DNA of 64,000 nt from contig NZ_NSIU01000003.1 of the NCBI RefSeq assembly GCF_002633015.1, forward strand, positions 62,001 to 126,000. The letters are read 5' to 3'. Under the pieces are notes generated by a model. That model saw only the letters and a program-made list of their open reading frames with translations. It did no database searches and was not told the DNA's origin. Below are positions 56,205 to 64,000 of the stretch, piece by piece. Numbering within the stretch: position 1 is the first letter of the stretch; every line of letters starts with the position of its first letter. The DNA comes from Sulfuricurvum sp. PD_MW2. GTDB taxonomy: Bacteria > Campylobacterota > Campylobacteria > Campylobacterales > Sulfurimonadaceae. The translations under genes were made by a program, and so were the position numbers.

Positions 56205-57770
56205 TGCTTGGATTCCAAGAAGAGAGAGTCCCGTTTTAATTGAGAGTGCAACGACAAGAAGGAGCTTAAGCAGCGCTGCTTCGTCTTCACTTCCGATGAT
56301 ACGGGTATCGTAATAAAATTTATGCAATCTTCCCGCTAACACTTTGAGGTAATCAGGAAGTTTTTGTGCTTGACGCGATTCAAAAGCATCATCGATAATT
56401 TCCGGCAGTAACAGCGCCTCAAACAACAATCCATCCGCATCTGCACTTAAATTGTACAAACGGGCATTCATGATCTCATCCATACTTTTTTCGCTTTTTG
56501 CGATTAACGTTTGGATACGTGCATGCGCGTATTGGATATAATAGATCGGATTTGAGCTGTCTTGGCGTTTAAGTTCTTCGATATCAAATTCAAGTGCCGT
56601 ATCACACTTTTTAGAGGCGAACATAAAACGTAACGCTTCTGCACCGATCTCCTCAACCACGTCACTCATCAAAATAACCGTTCCGGCACGTTTCGACATC
56701 TTGAACGGTTCACCGTCTTTGAGCAAACTCACCATTTGAGAGAGGAGTACTTCGAGTTTAGATGAATCGTACCCCAAGAAAGTGACTGCCGCTTTTACAC
56801 GAGCGATATATCCGTGGTGATCTGCGCCCCAGATATTGATGTAATCTTCATAGCCGCGCTCAAACTTTTGGTTATGATAAATAATATCACCTGCAAGATA
56901 CGTAGGACGGCCATCTTCACGCACTACAACACGGTCATGATCATCACCCAGTTCGGAAGAGCGGATAAAGGTTTTACCTTCATTAACGTAAACACCCTCA
57001 CCCATTTTTGCCATCACTCGATCCCACTCGCTGTACAACGACGCTTCACTGACAAAGGTATCGAAATGGATATTGATCGCTTTTAGGTCCTCAACAATGA
57101 GGACTAAAATCTTATCTTTTGCCCATAAAGCAAGCTCTTTTTGGCGACTCTCATCGCGAAGTGCTTCTTCACCAAATTTTGCTACCGCTTCACGCGCCAA
57201 ATCACTTAGATACTCGCCGCGATAATATTTCTCCGGCCACTCGACTTCTTCTCCGAGGAGACTAGAACGTCCTTCAAGTTGTAAAGAAACCCCAAGCAAA
57301 TCGATTTGATTTCCCGCATCATTGACGTAATACTCTGCCGTAATGTCATAACCTAGATGACGACCGAGACGGAGCATCGTATCACCGTATACGGCACCGC
57401 GTGCATGTCCGATATGAAGCGGTCCGGTTGGATTGGCACTGACAAATTCCAAAAGGATTGTCCCTTTTTTATCACTGCTTCCAAACTGTTCACCGTGGCT
57501 TAATGCCCACGATGCATACTCATCGAGAAATGATTCAGAGAGACGAAAATTGATATATCCTTTGACCGATTCAACAGCACCAAACATCTCATGATCGTTG
57601 AACGATGTAGCAATCTCTTCAGCAATAGCCATAGGAGATTTTCGAAGCTCTTTTGCTAGGGAAAAGACAATAGGGGTAGCGAAGTGACCGAAAGAGCGAT
57701 CTTTCGGCTTTTCGAGGATTACATCACAATTAAATTTCTCGCGCAACAGCGCACTCACTCGCTGCTTCAA
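56190..57770 (-). CDS. argS: Arginyl-tRNA synthetase
   Basis: ArgS charges tRNA-Arg. The class I motifs are NPTGPLHIGHARGAVYGD (HIGH) and FKMSKRAGT (KMSKS-like). The N-terminal Add-1 domain begins FNCDVILEKPKDRSFGHFATP. A DALR anticodon-binding domain ends the protein. The 526-residue length is usual for the phylum. It is 3 bases after tatA. The argS-tatA-gmk order matches C. jejuni and H. pylori as I recall it. A tRNA-Arg is encoded at 18288-18364. Confidence 0.95.
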   Translation of the reverse strand: MKQRVSALLREKFNCDVILEKPKDRSFGHFATPIVFSLAKELRKSPMAIAEEIATSFNDHEMFGAVESVKGYINFRLSESFLDEYASWALSHGEQFGSSDKKGTILLEFVSANPTGPLHIGHARGAVYGDTMLRLGRHLGYDITAEYYVNDAGNQIDLLGVSLQLEGRSSLLGEEVEWPEKYYRGEYLSDLAREAVAKFGEEALRDESRQKELALWAKDKILVLIVEDLKAINIHFDTFVSEASLYSEWDRVMAKMGEGVYVNEGKTFIRSSELGDDHDRVVVREDGRPTYLAGDIIYHNQKFERGYEDYINIWGADHHGYIARVKAAVTFLGYDSSKLEVLLSQMVSLLKDGEPFKMSKRAGTVILMSDVVEEIGAEALRFMFASKKCDTALEFDIEELKRQDSSNPIYYIQYAHARIQTLIAKSEKSMDEIMNARLYNLSADADGLLFEALLLPEIIDDAFESRQAQKLPDYLKVLAGRLHKFYYDTRIIGSEDEAALLKLLLVVALSIKTGLSLLGIQAKDRM

Positions 57771-57773
57771 GGC

Positions 57774-58016
57774 TTACGCTTGTGGTGTAGTTTTTGGAGT
57801 TTCTACCGTTGTAGTTGCAGTAGCATCAACTTGTTTCGGTGCTTCGCTTGCTGTCGGTGCAGGTGCTGCAGGTTCTTCTTCTTTCATCTCTTTTTTGAAA
57901 TTACGGATCCCTTGTCCGAAACCTTTTGCAAGCTCAGGAATTTTTTTCGCTCCGAACAAAAGAATAACGATTCCAAAAACTATTAACCAATGACTTCCGC
58001 TTGTAAAACCACCCAT
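57774..58016 (-). CDS. tatA: Twin-arginine translocase subunit TatA
   Basis: TatA forms the variable pore of the Tat system, which exports folded proteins with cofactors. The 80-residue protein has the membrane helix HWLIVFGIVILLFGAKKIPEL, the amphipathic helix GFGQGIRNFKKEM and an Ala/Pro/Thr-rich unstructured tail. tatB and tatC are not in this window. A palindromic -10 region lies upstream (58051-58065). Confidence 0.92.
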   Translation of the reverse strand: MGGFTSGSHWLIVFGIVILLFGAKKIPELAKGFGQGIRNFKKEMKEEEPAAPAPTASEAPKQVDATATTTVETPKTTPQA

Positions 58017-58050
58017 AGGTATTTCCTTTTATGCATTAAAAATAGATTGA

Positions 58051-58065
58051 AGCAGTATAACTGCT
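58051..58065 (-). promoter_or_regulatory. Palindrome over a putative tatA-argS -10
   Basis: AGCAGT (58051-58056) and ACTGCT (58060-58065) form a dyad around ATA. On the minus strand it contains TATACT (58059-58054), a plausible -10 38 bases before tatA. A second dyad GTAATC/GATTAC (58073-58078/58089-58094) lies upstream, between gmk and the promoter. A repressor site or an attenuated gmk terminator would fit; unproven. Confidence 0.35.
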
Positions 58066-58115
58066 GATTGCTGTAATCGTCCTTATGAGATTACGGATAT
58101 CTTTTTGTTATATCT

Positions 58116-58739
58116 TTAACTTTGTTCTTCCCATTTTTGGACGAACTCGTTGATTTGTAACGTCGGGATTTTCATCCGTGCCGCTTTGGCGATAGAGACC
58201 AGAATCTCAGCCGCTTCATCGAGATTGTCATTTACCACTAAAAAATCGTATTCACTGATACGCTGTACTTCCCGCTTTGCCATCTCGATTCTTCCGGCAA
58301 TGACGGCTTCACTGTCTGTGGAGCGGTTATGCAACCGTTTTGTCAATTCTTCGAGTGTCGGTGTCGTAATGAAAACCGATGTCGTAATATCGCCCAAACG
58401 GTTTTGAACGGCATCATGCCCCTGAACATCAATATCAAAAATAACGAGTTTTCCCTCTTTTAATGCCTGTTTCACAGGACCAAGCGATGTCCCGTAGTAG
58501 TTTCCATGAACCACGGCATACTCCAAAAACATCTCTTGTTCGATATCTTTTTTAAACTCATCGATACTCACGAAATGGTAATGGACACCGTCCACTTCCC
58601 CTTCACGCATCCCTCTGGTCGTTGTGGAAATAGAAAAATATATCGGACCGATCTGATCTTTTATTTTATTGATAATTGAACTCTTGCCCGCTCCGCTAGG
58701 ACCGGATAAGACTAAAATGGCACCGCTGTTTCGATTCAC
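58116..58739 (-). CDS. gmk: Guanylate kinase
   Basis: Gmk phosphorylates GMP to GDP. The P-loop GPSGAGKSSIINK is near the N terminus, the GMP-binding TTTRGMREGEVDGVHYHFV follows, and a lid region is present. The 207-residue length is normal. Its start overlaps the acidic protein gene by 4 bases. tatA follows after 99 bases. Confidence 0.95.
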   Translation of the reverse strand: MNRNSGAILVLSGPSGAGKSSIINKIKDQIGPIYFSISTTTRGMREGEVDGVHYHFVSIDEFKKDIEQEMFLEYAVVHGNYYGTSLGPVKQALKEGKLVIFDIDVQGHDAVQNRLGDITTSVFITTPTLEELTKRLHNRSTDSEAVIAGRIEMAKREVQRISEYDFLVVNDNLDEAAEILVSIAKAARMKIPTLQINEFVQKWEEQS

Positions 58740-60133
58740 TTGTCATTTCCGAAATTGATATTAATGCTGATGTTCATCCCTTTCAGAGATTTTGCAACAT
58801 CTTCATTAGAGAGTGCTTTGAGCAATGCTTGCAATGCCTCAACACCATCCGTATGTGCAGCAGCTGTCTCATTGCTGATAGGCTGTACAACTTCAGATAG
58901 CTCTTCTGATTCATCCATCACAACTTCATCAAGATCGTCGATATCAATGATCTGATCATTTTGTGAATCCTCGTCTTCTATCTCTTCACCGATAGCACGT
59001 TTTAATTCCAGTTCATCCAACATATCCAATTCGTCAAATCCGCTCAATGGTTCTTTTTCTCCCTCAACTGTTTCATCTAAATTCAAATCTGCCATTAAAC
59101 TCTCATCGAGGTCTTCCGGCGATAATTCTTGATCGAGTTCATCACTGTCCAGGCTATTAACCGCATCATTGATTTTCGCTTCTAAACTATCCAAATAATT
59201 TTCATCATCTTCGAGTCCAGAGATATCCATATCTTCAAGCATGCTCTCATCTAACACTAAATCATCGATTGCTCCAGCCGGTTCTTCTATCAACTCTTCA
59301 TCAAAATCAATCGCCTCTTCGAGTGGAGCGCCAAGCGGTTCTTCATTCTCTGATTGCTCAGTAAATTCAATATCCCCAAATGCACCTTCATCGAGTATCT
59401 CTTTATCTGAGACATCACCGTTTTTCAAAAGATCATCGTCTAGCAGATCATCAAATTTCAGATCTTCATCAATCGAATCTTCCAGTGATAGATCATCAAG
59501 TTTCATCCCTTCACTCTCGTCCATTAAAAGATCTTCATCGTCGTGAATACCTTGAACAACGATATCATCATCCATAAACTCTTCGGTATCCTCCAAAAGG
59601 TCTCGAACCTCTTGTACCTCTTCTTGATCCAATACGTTCGTTTCCGGAAGTTTTTCATCCAGATCCTCTAAATTCCCAAAGTCAAACTCTTCATCATCCA
59701 AACCTTCCATTTCTGAAAGCTCCATATCACTTGATTCGAGTTCCGGTAGACTCTCTTCAAGATTGATAGAATATACGGGAGTATCAACAGTTTTGGTCTC
59801 TACGGAGGAATCCGTAGTTTTCTTCTCTATTCGAACCAGTAAATCAACTAAATCGGTCGGTAAAAACGGCTTATTGATTACATGCTCAAAGCCCTCAGGA
59901 ACATCGTTTCCACGTGTTGCCATCAATAATGTGCTTTTGACATTTATTTTGTTATTCAACGATTCAAACGTCTCATCATTGTACAGTGCATCATCCATAA
60001 TGAGTAAATCGTAGTCAGTCCCCTCGATCTCATCTACAGACCATACAACACTCAAATCATCTTTTGTCTTCTGTGCACTGAGAGCGACCAGTTTGCGAAC
60101 TACCGGATTATCGTTAAACAGCAAAATCTTCAT
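58736..60133 (-). CDS. Highly acidic protein with an N-terminal receiver-like domain
   Basis: The 465-residue protein is extremely rich in Asp and Glu from about residue 105 to 420, with repeated DDLDE- and LEDLD-type units. The first 100 residues look like a receiver domain: acidic pocket FNDNP (7-10), candidate phospho-Asp in IMDDAL (47/48), Thr73 and Lys88-Pro89 in INKPF. A conserved-looking non-acidic C terminus follows (VEALQALLKALSNEDVAKSL, then KGMNISININFG). The slot upstream of gmk is filled in C. jejuni by the 'highly acidic protein' and in H. pylori by the poly-E-rich protein. Function unknown here. Confidence 0.78.
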   Translation of the reverse strand: MKILLFNDNPVVRKLVALSAQKTKDDLSVVWSVDEIEGTDYDLLIMDDALYNDETFESLNNKINVKSTLLMATRGNDVPEGFEHVINKPFLPTDLVDLLVRIEKKTTDSSVETKTVDTPVYSINLEESLPELESSDMELSEMEGLDDEEFDFGNLEDLDEKLPETNVLDQEEVQEVRDLLEDTEEFMDDDIVVQGIHDDEDLLMDESEGMKLDDLSLEDSIDEDLKFDDLLDDDLLKNGDVSDKEILDEGAFGDIEFTEQSENEEPLGAPLEEAIDFDEELIEEPAGAIDDLVLDESMLEDMDISGLEDDENYLDSLEAKINDAVNSLDSDELDQELSPEDLDESLMADLNLDETVEGEKEPLSGFDELDMLDELELKRAIGEEIEDEDSQNDQIIDIDDLDEVVMDESEELSEVVQPISNETAAAHTDGVEALQALLKALSNEDVAKSLKGMNISININFGNDK

Positions 60134-60207
60134 TGCTACCCCTCTTCAAAGTATCTTCTTGTTCAATTATACGCTAAGTGGTATCATTGTAACTAAAAAA
60201 CCGTTAA

Positions 60208-60684
60208 ATGATAAAACTTCTACTTCCTCTTTTTATAGTTGTTTCCCTTTATTCACACGAAAACATCTATATCTTTCCAGATAATCACACCCGTTGTATT
60301 CATGAAATCAGTGATTTGATTAAAAAAAGTTCTTCTGTTTTAATCGTTAGTGAACATTATCACCATCCCGCACTCTCAAAAGCATTGATCCTTTCAGCCA
60401 AAAAAGGTACTCAAATAAAACTGATTCTCAATGATCTCCAAGGTGAGCCTTTATCATTAGTTCAATATCGCCATATCAGTCTTTATAAAACTTCCGCAGC
60501 ATTAAAGCAAAGTTATATTTTGATCGATAACACATTACTCTACACTGCGAAGACTGCTATTGATGAAGATCATTTCAGTAGACACCATCTCACAATGCAA
60601 TGCAGTGATTCGCCGCAAAAAATGAAGATGCAACATCACTTTTTGTCCCCTATTTTAAGCTCTTCTCATCCCTATTTAGAATAG
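60208..60684 (+). CDS. Periplasmic PLD-fold protein with a degenerate catalytic motif
   Basis: The 158-residue protein has a signal-like N terminus (LLPLFIVVSLYSH). The body follows one phospholipase D/Nuc half (SSVLIVSEHYHHPALSKAL; KGTQIKLILND; SYILIDNTLLYT). The HxKx4D catalytic motif should lie at residues 100-107 but reads Lys-Gln-Ser...Asp, so His and Lys are both missing. In H. pylori a Nuc-type PLD protein sits at this position. It is divergent from the acidic protein gene and its end overlaps fliR by 9 bases. Probably inactive as a nuclease. Confidence 0.65.
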   Translation: MIKLLLPLFIVVSLYSHENIYIFPDNHTRCIHEISDLIKKSSSVLIVSEHYHHPALSKALILSAKKGTQIKLILNDLQGEPLSLVQYRHISLYKTSAALKQSYILIDNTLLYTAKTAIDEDHFSRHHLTMQCSDSPQKMKMQHHFLSPILSSSHPYLE

Positions 60685-60689
60685 TTTTT
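60672..60689. terminator. Hairpin over the overlapping ends of the PLD-like gene and fliR
   Basis: CTATT (60672-60676) pairs with AATAG (60680-60684) around TAG, followed on the plus strand by TTTTT (60685-60689). The plus-strand stop (60682-60684) is in the stem; the fliR stop complement (60676-60678) spans stem and loop. The stem is short and AT-rich, so efficiency is uncertain. Confidence 0.45.
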
Positions 60690-61440
60690 CCAAGAAATTA
60701 TACGCACTTTGCGTCTGTGAAGTCACAATCATTAGCGTAGCTCCTAATGTCACCATCAATACTACGAATGAAACGGCGATTTTTATCGGTGTTCCGATAA
60801 CCAAAAGGTTGAACTGAGGCATCGTTTTCATCAACATCCCAAATATCAAATCGGCCATCATAGAGAGTGCCGTAATCGGAAATGCAATCATGAATCCTAC
60901 AACAAACATATTGCTCATAGCATGCATAATATATTGAAATAACGAAGGTGTAATCATAAATCCCCCTAAAGGGATAGATGAGATAGAAGCCGACGCATAG
61001 AGTAATATCCAATGATGTAAATCAAAAATGAGCAGTACCATCAACGCCAATAGCGCTAAAAACTGATTGATAATCGGCATCGATACTCCCGATTGAGGAT
61101 CAATAGCTGAAGCGAGAGAAAATCCCATCATAAACGATATTTGCCCCCCTGCAAACGTAATCACATGATACGCAAGTTGCAATACTACACCAACGGCAAG
61201 GCCAAATAGCATTTCACCCAAAATCGCTACGGTCAGACTAAGACCATCGGTAGGAATGTGCAGCGGGGGTACAACTCCGAAAAAGAAAATGGTAAAGAAA
61301 AAGGCCATCGCCGCTTTGACCGAAATAGGGATATTCATGTGGGAAAAAATCGGAACCGCCATAAACAAAGCGGTAAATCGCGTAAAGAGCAAAATGAATG
61401 CTATTGTTCGCCCTTCGCTAAATATTTCCGCCCACTCCAT
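60676..61440 (-). CDS. fliR: Flagellar biosynthetic protein FliR
   Basis: FliR is a core membrane component of the flagellar type III export gate together with FliP and FliQ. The 254-residue protein has about six spans. Family segments include SEGRTIAFILLFTRFTALFM, YHVITFAGGQISFMMGFSLA and DPQSGVSMPIINQFL. It is one base after the ABC ATPase gene. The fliR-ABC-tsf-rpsB order is shared with C. jejuni as I recall it. Confidence 0.92.
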   Translation of the reverse strand: MEWAEIFSEGRTIAFILLFTRFTALFMAVPIFSHMNIPISVKAAMAFFFTIFFFGVVPPLHIPTDGLSLTVAILGEMLFGLAVGVVLQLAYHVITFAGGQISFMMGFSLASAIDPQSGVSMPIINQFLALLALMVLLIFDLHHWILLYASASISSIPLGGFMITPSLFQYIMHAMSNMFVVGFMIAFPITALSMMADLIFGMLMKTMPQFNLLVIGTPIKIAVSFVVLMVTLGATLMIVTSQTQSAYNFLEKLF

Positions 61441-61441
61441 A

Positions 61442-62083
61442 TTATGACTCTTTTAAATTCCCGTTTTGCATTCGATAAATATGATTGCATTGCGCCGCTA
61501 ATGATTCATCGTGAGTGACTAAAATCATCCCCGCTTTATGTTCGCGCAAATAATCGTTGAATATTTGCATCACTTCCAATGCCGTAGCATGATCAAGATT
61601 GCCGGTCGGCTCATCCGCAAAAATCAATCGCGGTTTTTTCGACATAACCCGTGCTATGGATACCCGTTGTTGCTGCCCTCCGGAGAGTTCAGTCACTTTT
61701 TGATGGATGACATGCTCTATCCCTAAACGCTGAATCAATACCGGATCAATCGTTTCACCGGAGAGTAACGTTGCCACCTCGAGATTTTCATAGGCACTAA
61801 ACCCTTTGAACAAATAATGGCTTTGATATATCATCCCCAAATCATTACGCCGTAATTTCACCAGGGATTTGTCATCCATCCGATATACATCTTCTCCGAA
61901 AAGTTCTACGTCTCCATGAAGTGGATGCAACAGTGAAGAGAGTATATGCATTAACGTTGATTTACCACTTCCACTCACACCGACGATCGCGATCGATTCA
62001 CCGGCATTAAGTGTCAATGAGATATCCTCAAAAAGCGGATAATCAAAGGCATGAGAAAGTGAAGTTGCTTTTAATAGTGTCAT
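61442..62083 (-). CDS. LolD/FtsE-type ABC transporter ATP-binding protein
   Basis: The 213-residue ATPase carries Walker [13 protein letters not shown], the signature [15 protein letters not shown], Walker [20 protein letters not shown] and the switch His in VTHDESLA. It is of the LolD/MacB/FtsE group that powers mechanotransmission without transport across the inner membrane. The membrane partner is not adjacent. Lipoprotein release is the likely role, but substrate assignment is inference. Located between tsf and fliR. Confidence 0.85.
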   Translation of the reverse strand: MTLLKATSLSHAFDYPLFEDISLTLNAGESIAIVGVSGSGKSTLMHILSSLLHPLHGDVELFGEDVYRMDDKSLVKLRRNDLGMIYQSHYLFKGFSAYENLEVATLLSGETIDPVLIQRLGIEHVIHQKVTELSGGQQQRVSIARVMSKKPRLIFADEPTGNLDHATALEVMQIFNDYLREHKAGMILVTHDESLAAQCNHIYRMQNGNLKES

Positions 62084-62156
62084 AAAAGAATTATAGAGGA
62101 TTTTAAATTAATAAAGAGGAAAAGAAGTTCTCCCGCACATGCGGGAAAGACGAAAA

Positions 62157-62174
62157 CGAAAGATAAAACTTTCG
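62157..62174 (-). terminator. Terminator-like hairpin after tsf
   Basis: CGAAAG (62157-62162) and CTTTCG (62169-62174) form a hairpin just past the tsf stop, followed on the minus strand by TTTTCG. A second GC-rich hairpin, TCCCGC/GCGGGA (62131-62136/62141-62146), lies beyond. Together they probably reduce read-through into the ABC ATPase and fliR. Confidence 0.55.
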
Positions 62175-62175
62175 A

Positions 62176-63243
62176 TTACGCCATTTGTGCAGCGACTTCA
62201 GCAGCGAAATCGTTGACTTGTTTTTCGATACCTTCACCCACTTCGTACTTGATGAACTCTACAAGTTCAGCAGTTCCGCCGTGTTTTGCCGCTTCTTTCG
62301 TGATCGCTTCTGCAACCGTCATAGAATCGTCCATAACGTAGTTTTGATCCAAAAGTGCAAGCTCTTTATCCAAAGTTGTATTGTCCGCTACGAAGCGAGC
62401 CAATTTACCAGGGATGATGTTTGCCCAGATTTTTTCCGGTTTACCCTCGCTAGCCAATTCCGCTTTGATCGCATCTTCAGCCGCAGCCATAACTTCCGGA
62501 GTCAATTGACAAGCAGAAATGTATTGTGGAACGTTTTTCAATGGTTTTTTCAAACGTGCCAACTCTTCGTTTTCCGTTTTGATCGCTTCGATACGGCCGA
62601 TAGTTTCTGCCTCTACGAACGCTGGATCAAAATCTTTTGACGTAAGAGTTGTCGGCTTCATCGCCGCAGCGTGCATTGCAACGTTTTTAAGCATTCCAGC
62701 CATTGCTGCCGCTACTTTTGCATCTGAACATTTTGCCGCTACCAATACACCTACACGTCCGTTAGAGTGAACATAACCGTTAACAACACCGTTTTCAGCC
62801 GCATTAAGGGTTACAAAACGACGTGTAACGATTTTTTCACCGATACGTGCAACTTGAGATGTAAAATACTCAGAGAACGTACCAGTCTCATACGAAGATT
62901 CGTTAAGCTCTTCAAGCGTGCTAACACCTGTAGAGAATACGTGCGCTGCAGTGTTACCTACAAGTGCGATGAACCCGTCGTTTTTCGCAACGAAATCGGT
63001 TTCAGAGTTGATCTCTACCAAAGAAGCAGACGTAAATGTCTCAGAAACTTTAAGACCCAAAAGTCCTTCAGCCGCAACACGATCCGCTTTTTTAGCGCTC
63101 TGCGCCATACCGCGATCGCGCAACCAATCTTTTGCTTTTTCCATGTCACCATCACACTCAGTGAGGGCTTTTTTACAATCCATCATAGGCGCATCAGTCG
63201 CCGTGCGGAGGTCTTTTACCATTGCTGCTGTGATTTCTGCCAT
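62176..63243 (-). CDS. tsf: Translation elongation factor Ts
   Basis: EF-Ts exchanges GDP for GTP on EF-Tu. The N-terminal UBA-like domain ([20 protein letters not shown]) is followed by the TDF motif [14 protein letters not shown]. At 355 residues it is longer than the E. coli protein (283) because of an expanded core, as usual in this phylum. It starts 2 bases after rpsB; the rpsB-tsf pair is almost universal. Confidence 0.96.
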   Translation of the reverse strand: MAEITAAMVKDLRTATDAPMMDCKKALTECDGDMEKAKDWLRDRGMAQSAKKADRVAAEGLLGLKVSETFTSASLVEINSETDFVAKNDGFIALVGNTAAHVFSTGVSTLEELNESSYETGTFSEYFTSQVARIGEKIVTRRFVTLNAAENGVVNGYVHSNGRVGVLVAAKCSDAKVAAAMAGMLKNVAMHAAAMKPTTLTSKDFDPAFVEAETIGRIEAIKTENEELARLKKPLKNVPQYISACQLTPEVMAAAEDAIKAELASEGKPEKIWANIIPGKLARFVADNTTLDKELALLDQNYVMDDSMTVAEAITKEAAKHGGTAELVEFIKYEVGEGIEKQVNDFAAEVAAQMA

Positions 63244-63245
63244 GA

Positions 63246-64000
63246 TTACGCTTCCTCTGCTACAACTTCTTCAGCAGCCGCTTCTACCGCTACTTCTTCA
63301 GTCGCTGCTTCTTCTGCTACCGCTTCGTCGTTTCCGCCGTTGCGAAGTGCTTTACCTTCATTGATCGCTTCTGCCATTTCTTTACAGAAAAGTTGAATAG
63401 AACGGATCGCATCGTCGTTTCCAGGGATTGGAATATCGATAACGTCTGGATCACAGTTAGTATCAAGTGGAGCAACAACACGGATACCGAGGTTACGCGC
63501 TTCTTGAACCGCGATGTGTTCTTTAACCGCATCGATAACGAACATCATATCCGGCAATGTTTTCATATGACGGATACCACCAAGGTAATCGATCAATTTT
63601 TGTTTTTGACGTTCCATCATCAACGCTTCTTTTTTAGTCAAAAGGTTGATTTGGCCATTTGCTTGCATCTCTTCAATGATGTCAAGTTTACGGATTGATT
63701 TTTGGATTGTTGGGAAGTTTGTCAACATTCCACCCAACCAGCGGTTGTCAACGTATGGCATACCACATGCAACAGCAGCATCACGGATCGCTACGCGAGC
63801 TTGTTTTTTTGTTCCAACGAAAAGAACAGTTTGTCCTTCAGCAGCTGCATCAACAACTTGTTGATATGCATTGCGGAAATAACGCAATGTTTTTTGAAGG
63901 TCGATGATATAAATATTTTTACGAACACCGAAAATGTATTTTTTCATTTTTGGGTTCCAACGGCGTGTTTGGTGACCAAAGTGTACACCACATTCGAGAA
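63246..64000 (-). CDS. rpsB: 30S ribosomal protein S2, 5' end outside the window
   Basis: The reading frame stays open to the window edge. Upstream of the internal Met at 63947 it encodes the conserved S2 start [17 protein letters not shown], so only about eight N-terminal residues are missing. Further S2 motifs are [38 protein letters not shown] and DTNCDPD. The C-terminal tail is Ala/Glu/Val-rich ([13 protein letters not shown] type), longer than in E. coli and rich in acidic residues. Confidence 0.96.
   Translation of the reverse strand, partial: LECGVHFGHQTRRWNPKMKKYIFGVRKNIYIIDLQKTLRYFRNAYQQVVDAAAEGQTVLFVGTKKQARVAIRDAAVACGMPYVDNRWLGGMLTNFPTIQKSIRKLDIIEEMQANGQINLLTKKEALMMERQKQKLIDYLGGIRHMKTLPDMMFVIDAVKEHIAVQEARNLGIRVVAPLDTNCDPDVIDIPIPGNDDAIRSIQLFCKEMAEAINEGKALRNGGNDEAVAEEAATEEVAVEAAAEEVVAEEA

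Overview
The window is a continuous piece of chromosome from a member of the Campylobacterota (former Epsilonproteobacteria). It most resembles a sulfur- or hydrogen-oxidising Sulfuricurvum/Sulfurimonas-type organism rather than a host-associated Campylobacter or Helicobacter. The evidence is gene content and order. bamD/fliW/proC, miaB-HP0268-nusA, gap-pgk-tpiA-fabI with divergent nadD-rsfS, pflA next to nuoN, and argS-tatA-gmk-acidic protein followed by fliR-ABC-tsf-rpsB all match arrangements I recall from C. jejuni and H. pylori (memory, not a search). GC looks to be in the low-to-mid 40s per cent by eye. Genes are tightly packed. I see no insertion sequence, prophage, CRISPR array or rRNA operon.

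Layout. 1-6.7 kb: the start of bamD, fliW-proC, and a convergent operon of miaB, a DUF374 acyltransferase, the XerH recombinase and three PilM/PilN/PilO-like genes. 6.8-11.2 kb: nusA, a structured intergenic repeat, an orphan peptide-type permease, a porin and a small lipoprotein. 11.2-16 kb: lower glycolysis/gluconeogenesis plus fabI, and divergent nadD-rsfS. 16-23.7 kb: an ElyC/YdcF-like protein, a phosphoethanolamine transferase-like enzyme, a tRNA-Arg(GCG), two unknown genes, a UbiA-type prenyltransferase, miaA and pflA. 23.7-41.1 kb: a complete 15-gene complex I operon (nuoA to nuoN). Its NADH-oxidising subunits are replaced: NuoE by a 74-residue protein, NuoF by a fusion of a NuoF iron-sulfur domain to a GltD-like flavoprotein, and there are two tandem NuoG paralogues. 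41.4-56.2 kb: a CZB chemoreceptor, an AAA ATPase, endonuclease IV, an aminotransferase, an oxidase-like membrane protein, an aldo/keto reductase, a stand-alone DUF234 protein with a nuclease-like motif, a J-domain protein, ccoG, a two-component system, aguB and a FlaC-type flagellin. 56.2-64 kb: argS, tatA, gmk, a very acidic receiver-like protein, a PLD-fold protein without its catalytic motif, fliR, a LolD-type ATPase, tsf and the 5'-truncated rpsB.

How the genes work together. The largest module is a complex I whose electron donor is probably not plain NADH. Motility recurs (fliW, pflA, flaC, fliR, chemoreceptor). The rest is mostly housekeeping: tRNA modification, translation, carbon metabolism and envelope.

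The most unusual features are the remodelled electron-input module of complex I and a recurring pattern at convergent gene ends. At most convergent junctions one hairpin spans the stop codons, sometimes with the genes overlapping. Two genes (miaA and the DUF234 gene) have a perfect TATAAT six or seven bases before the ATG, which predicts leaderless transcripts.
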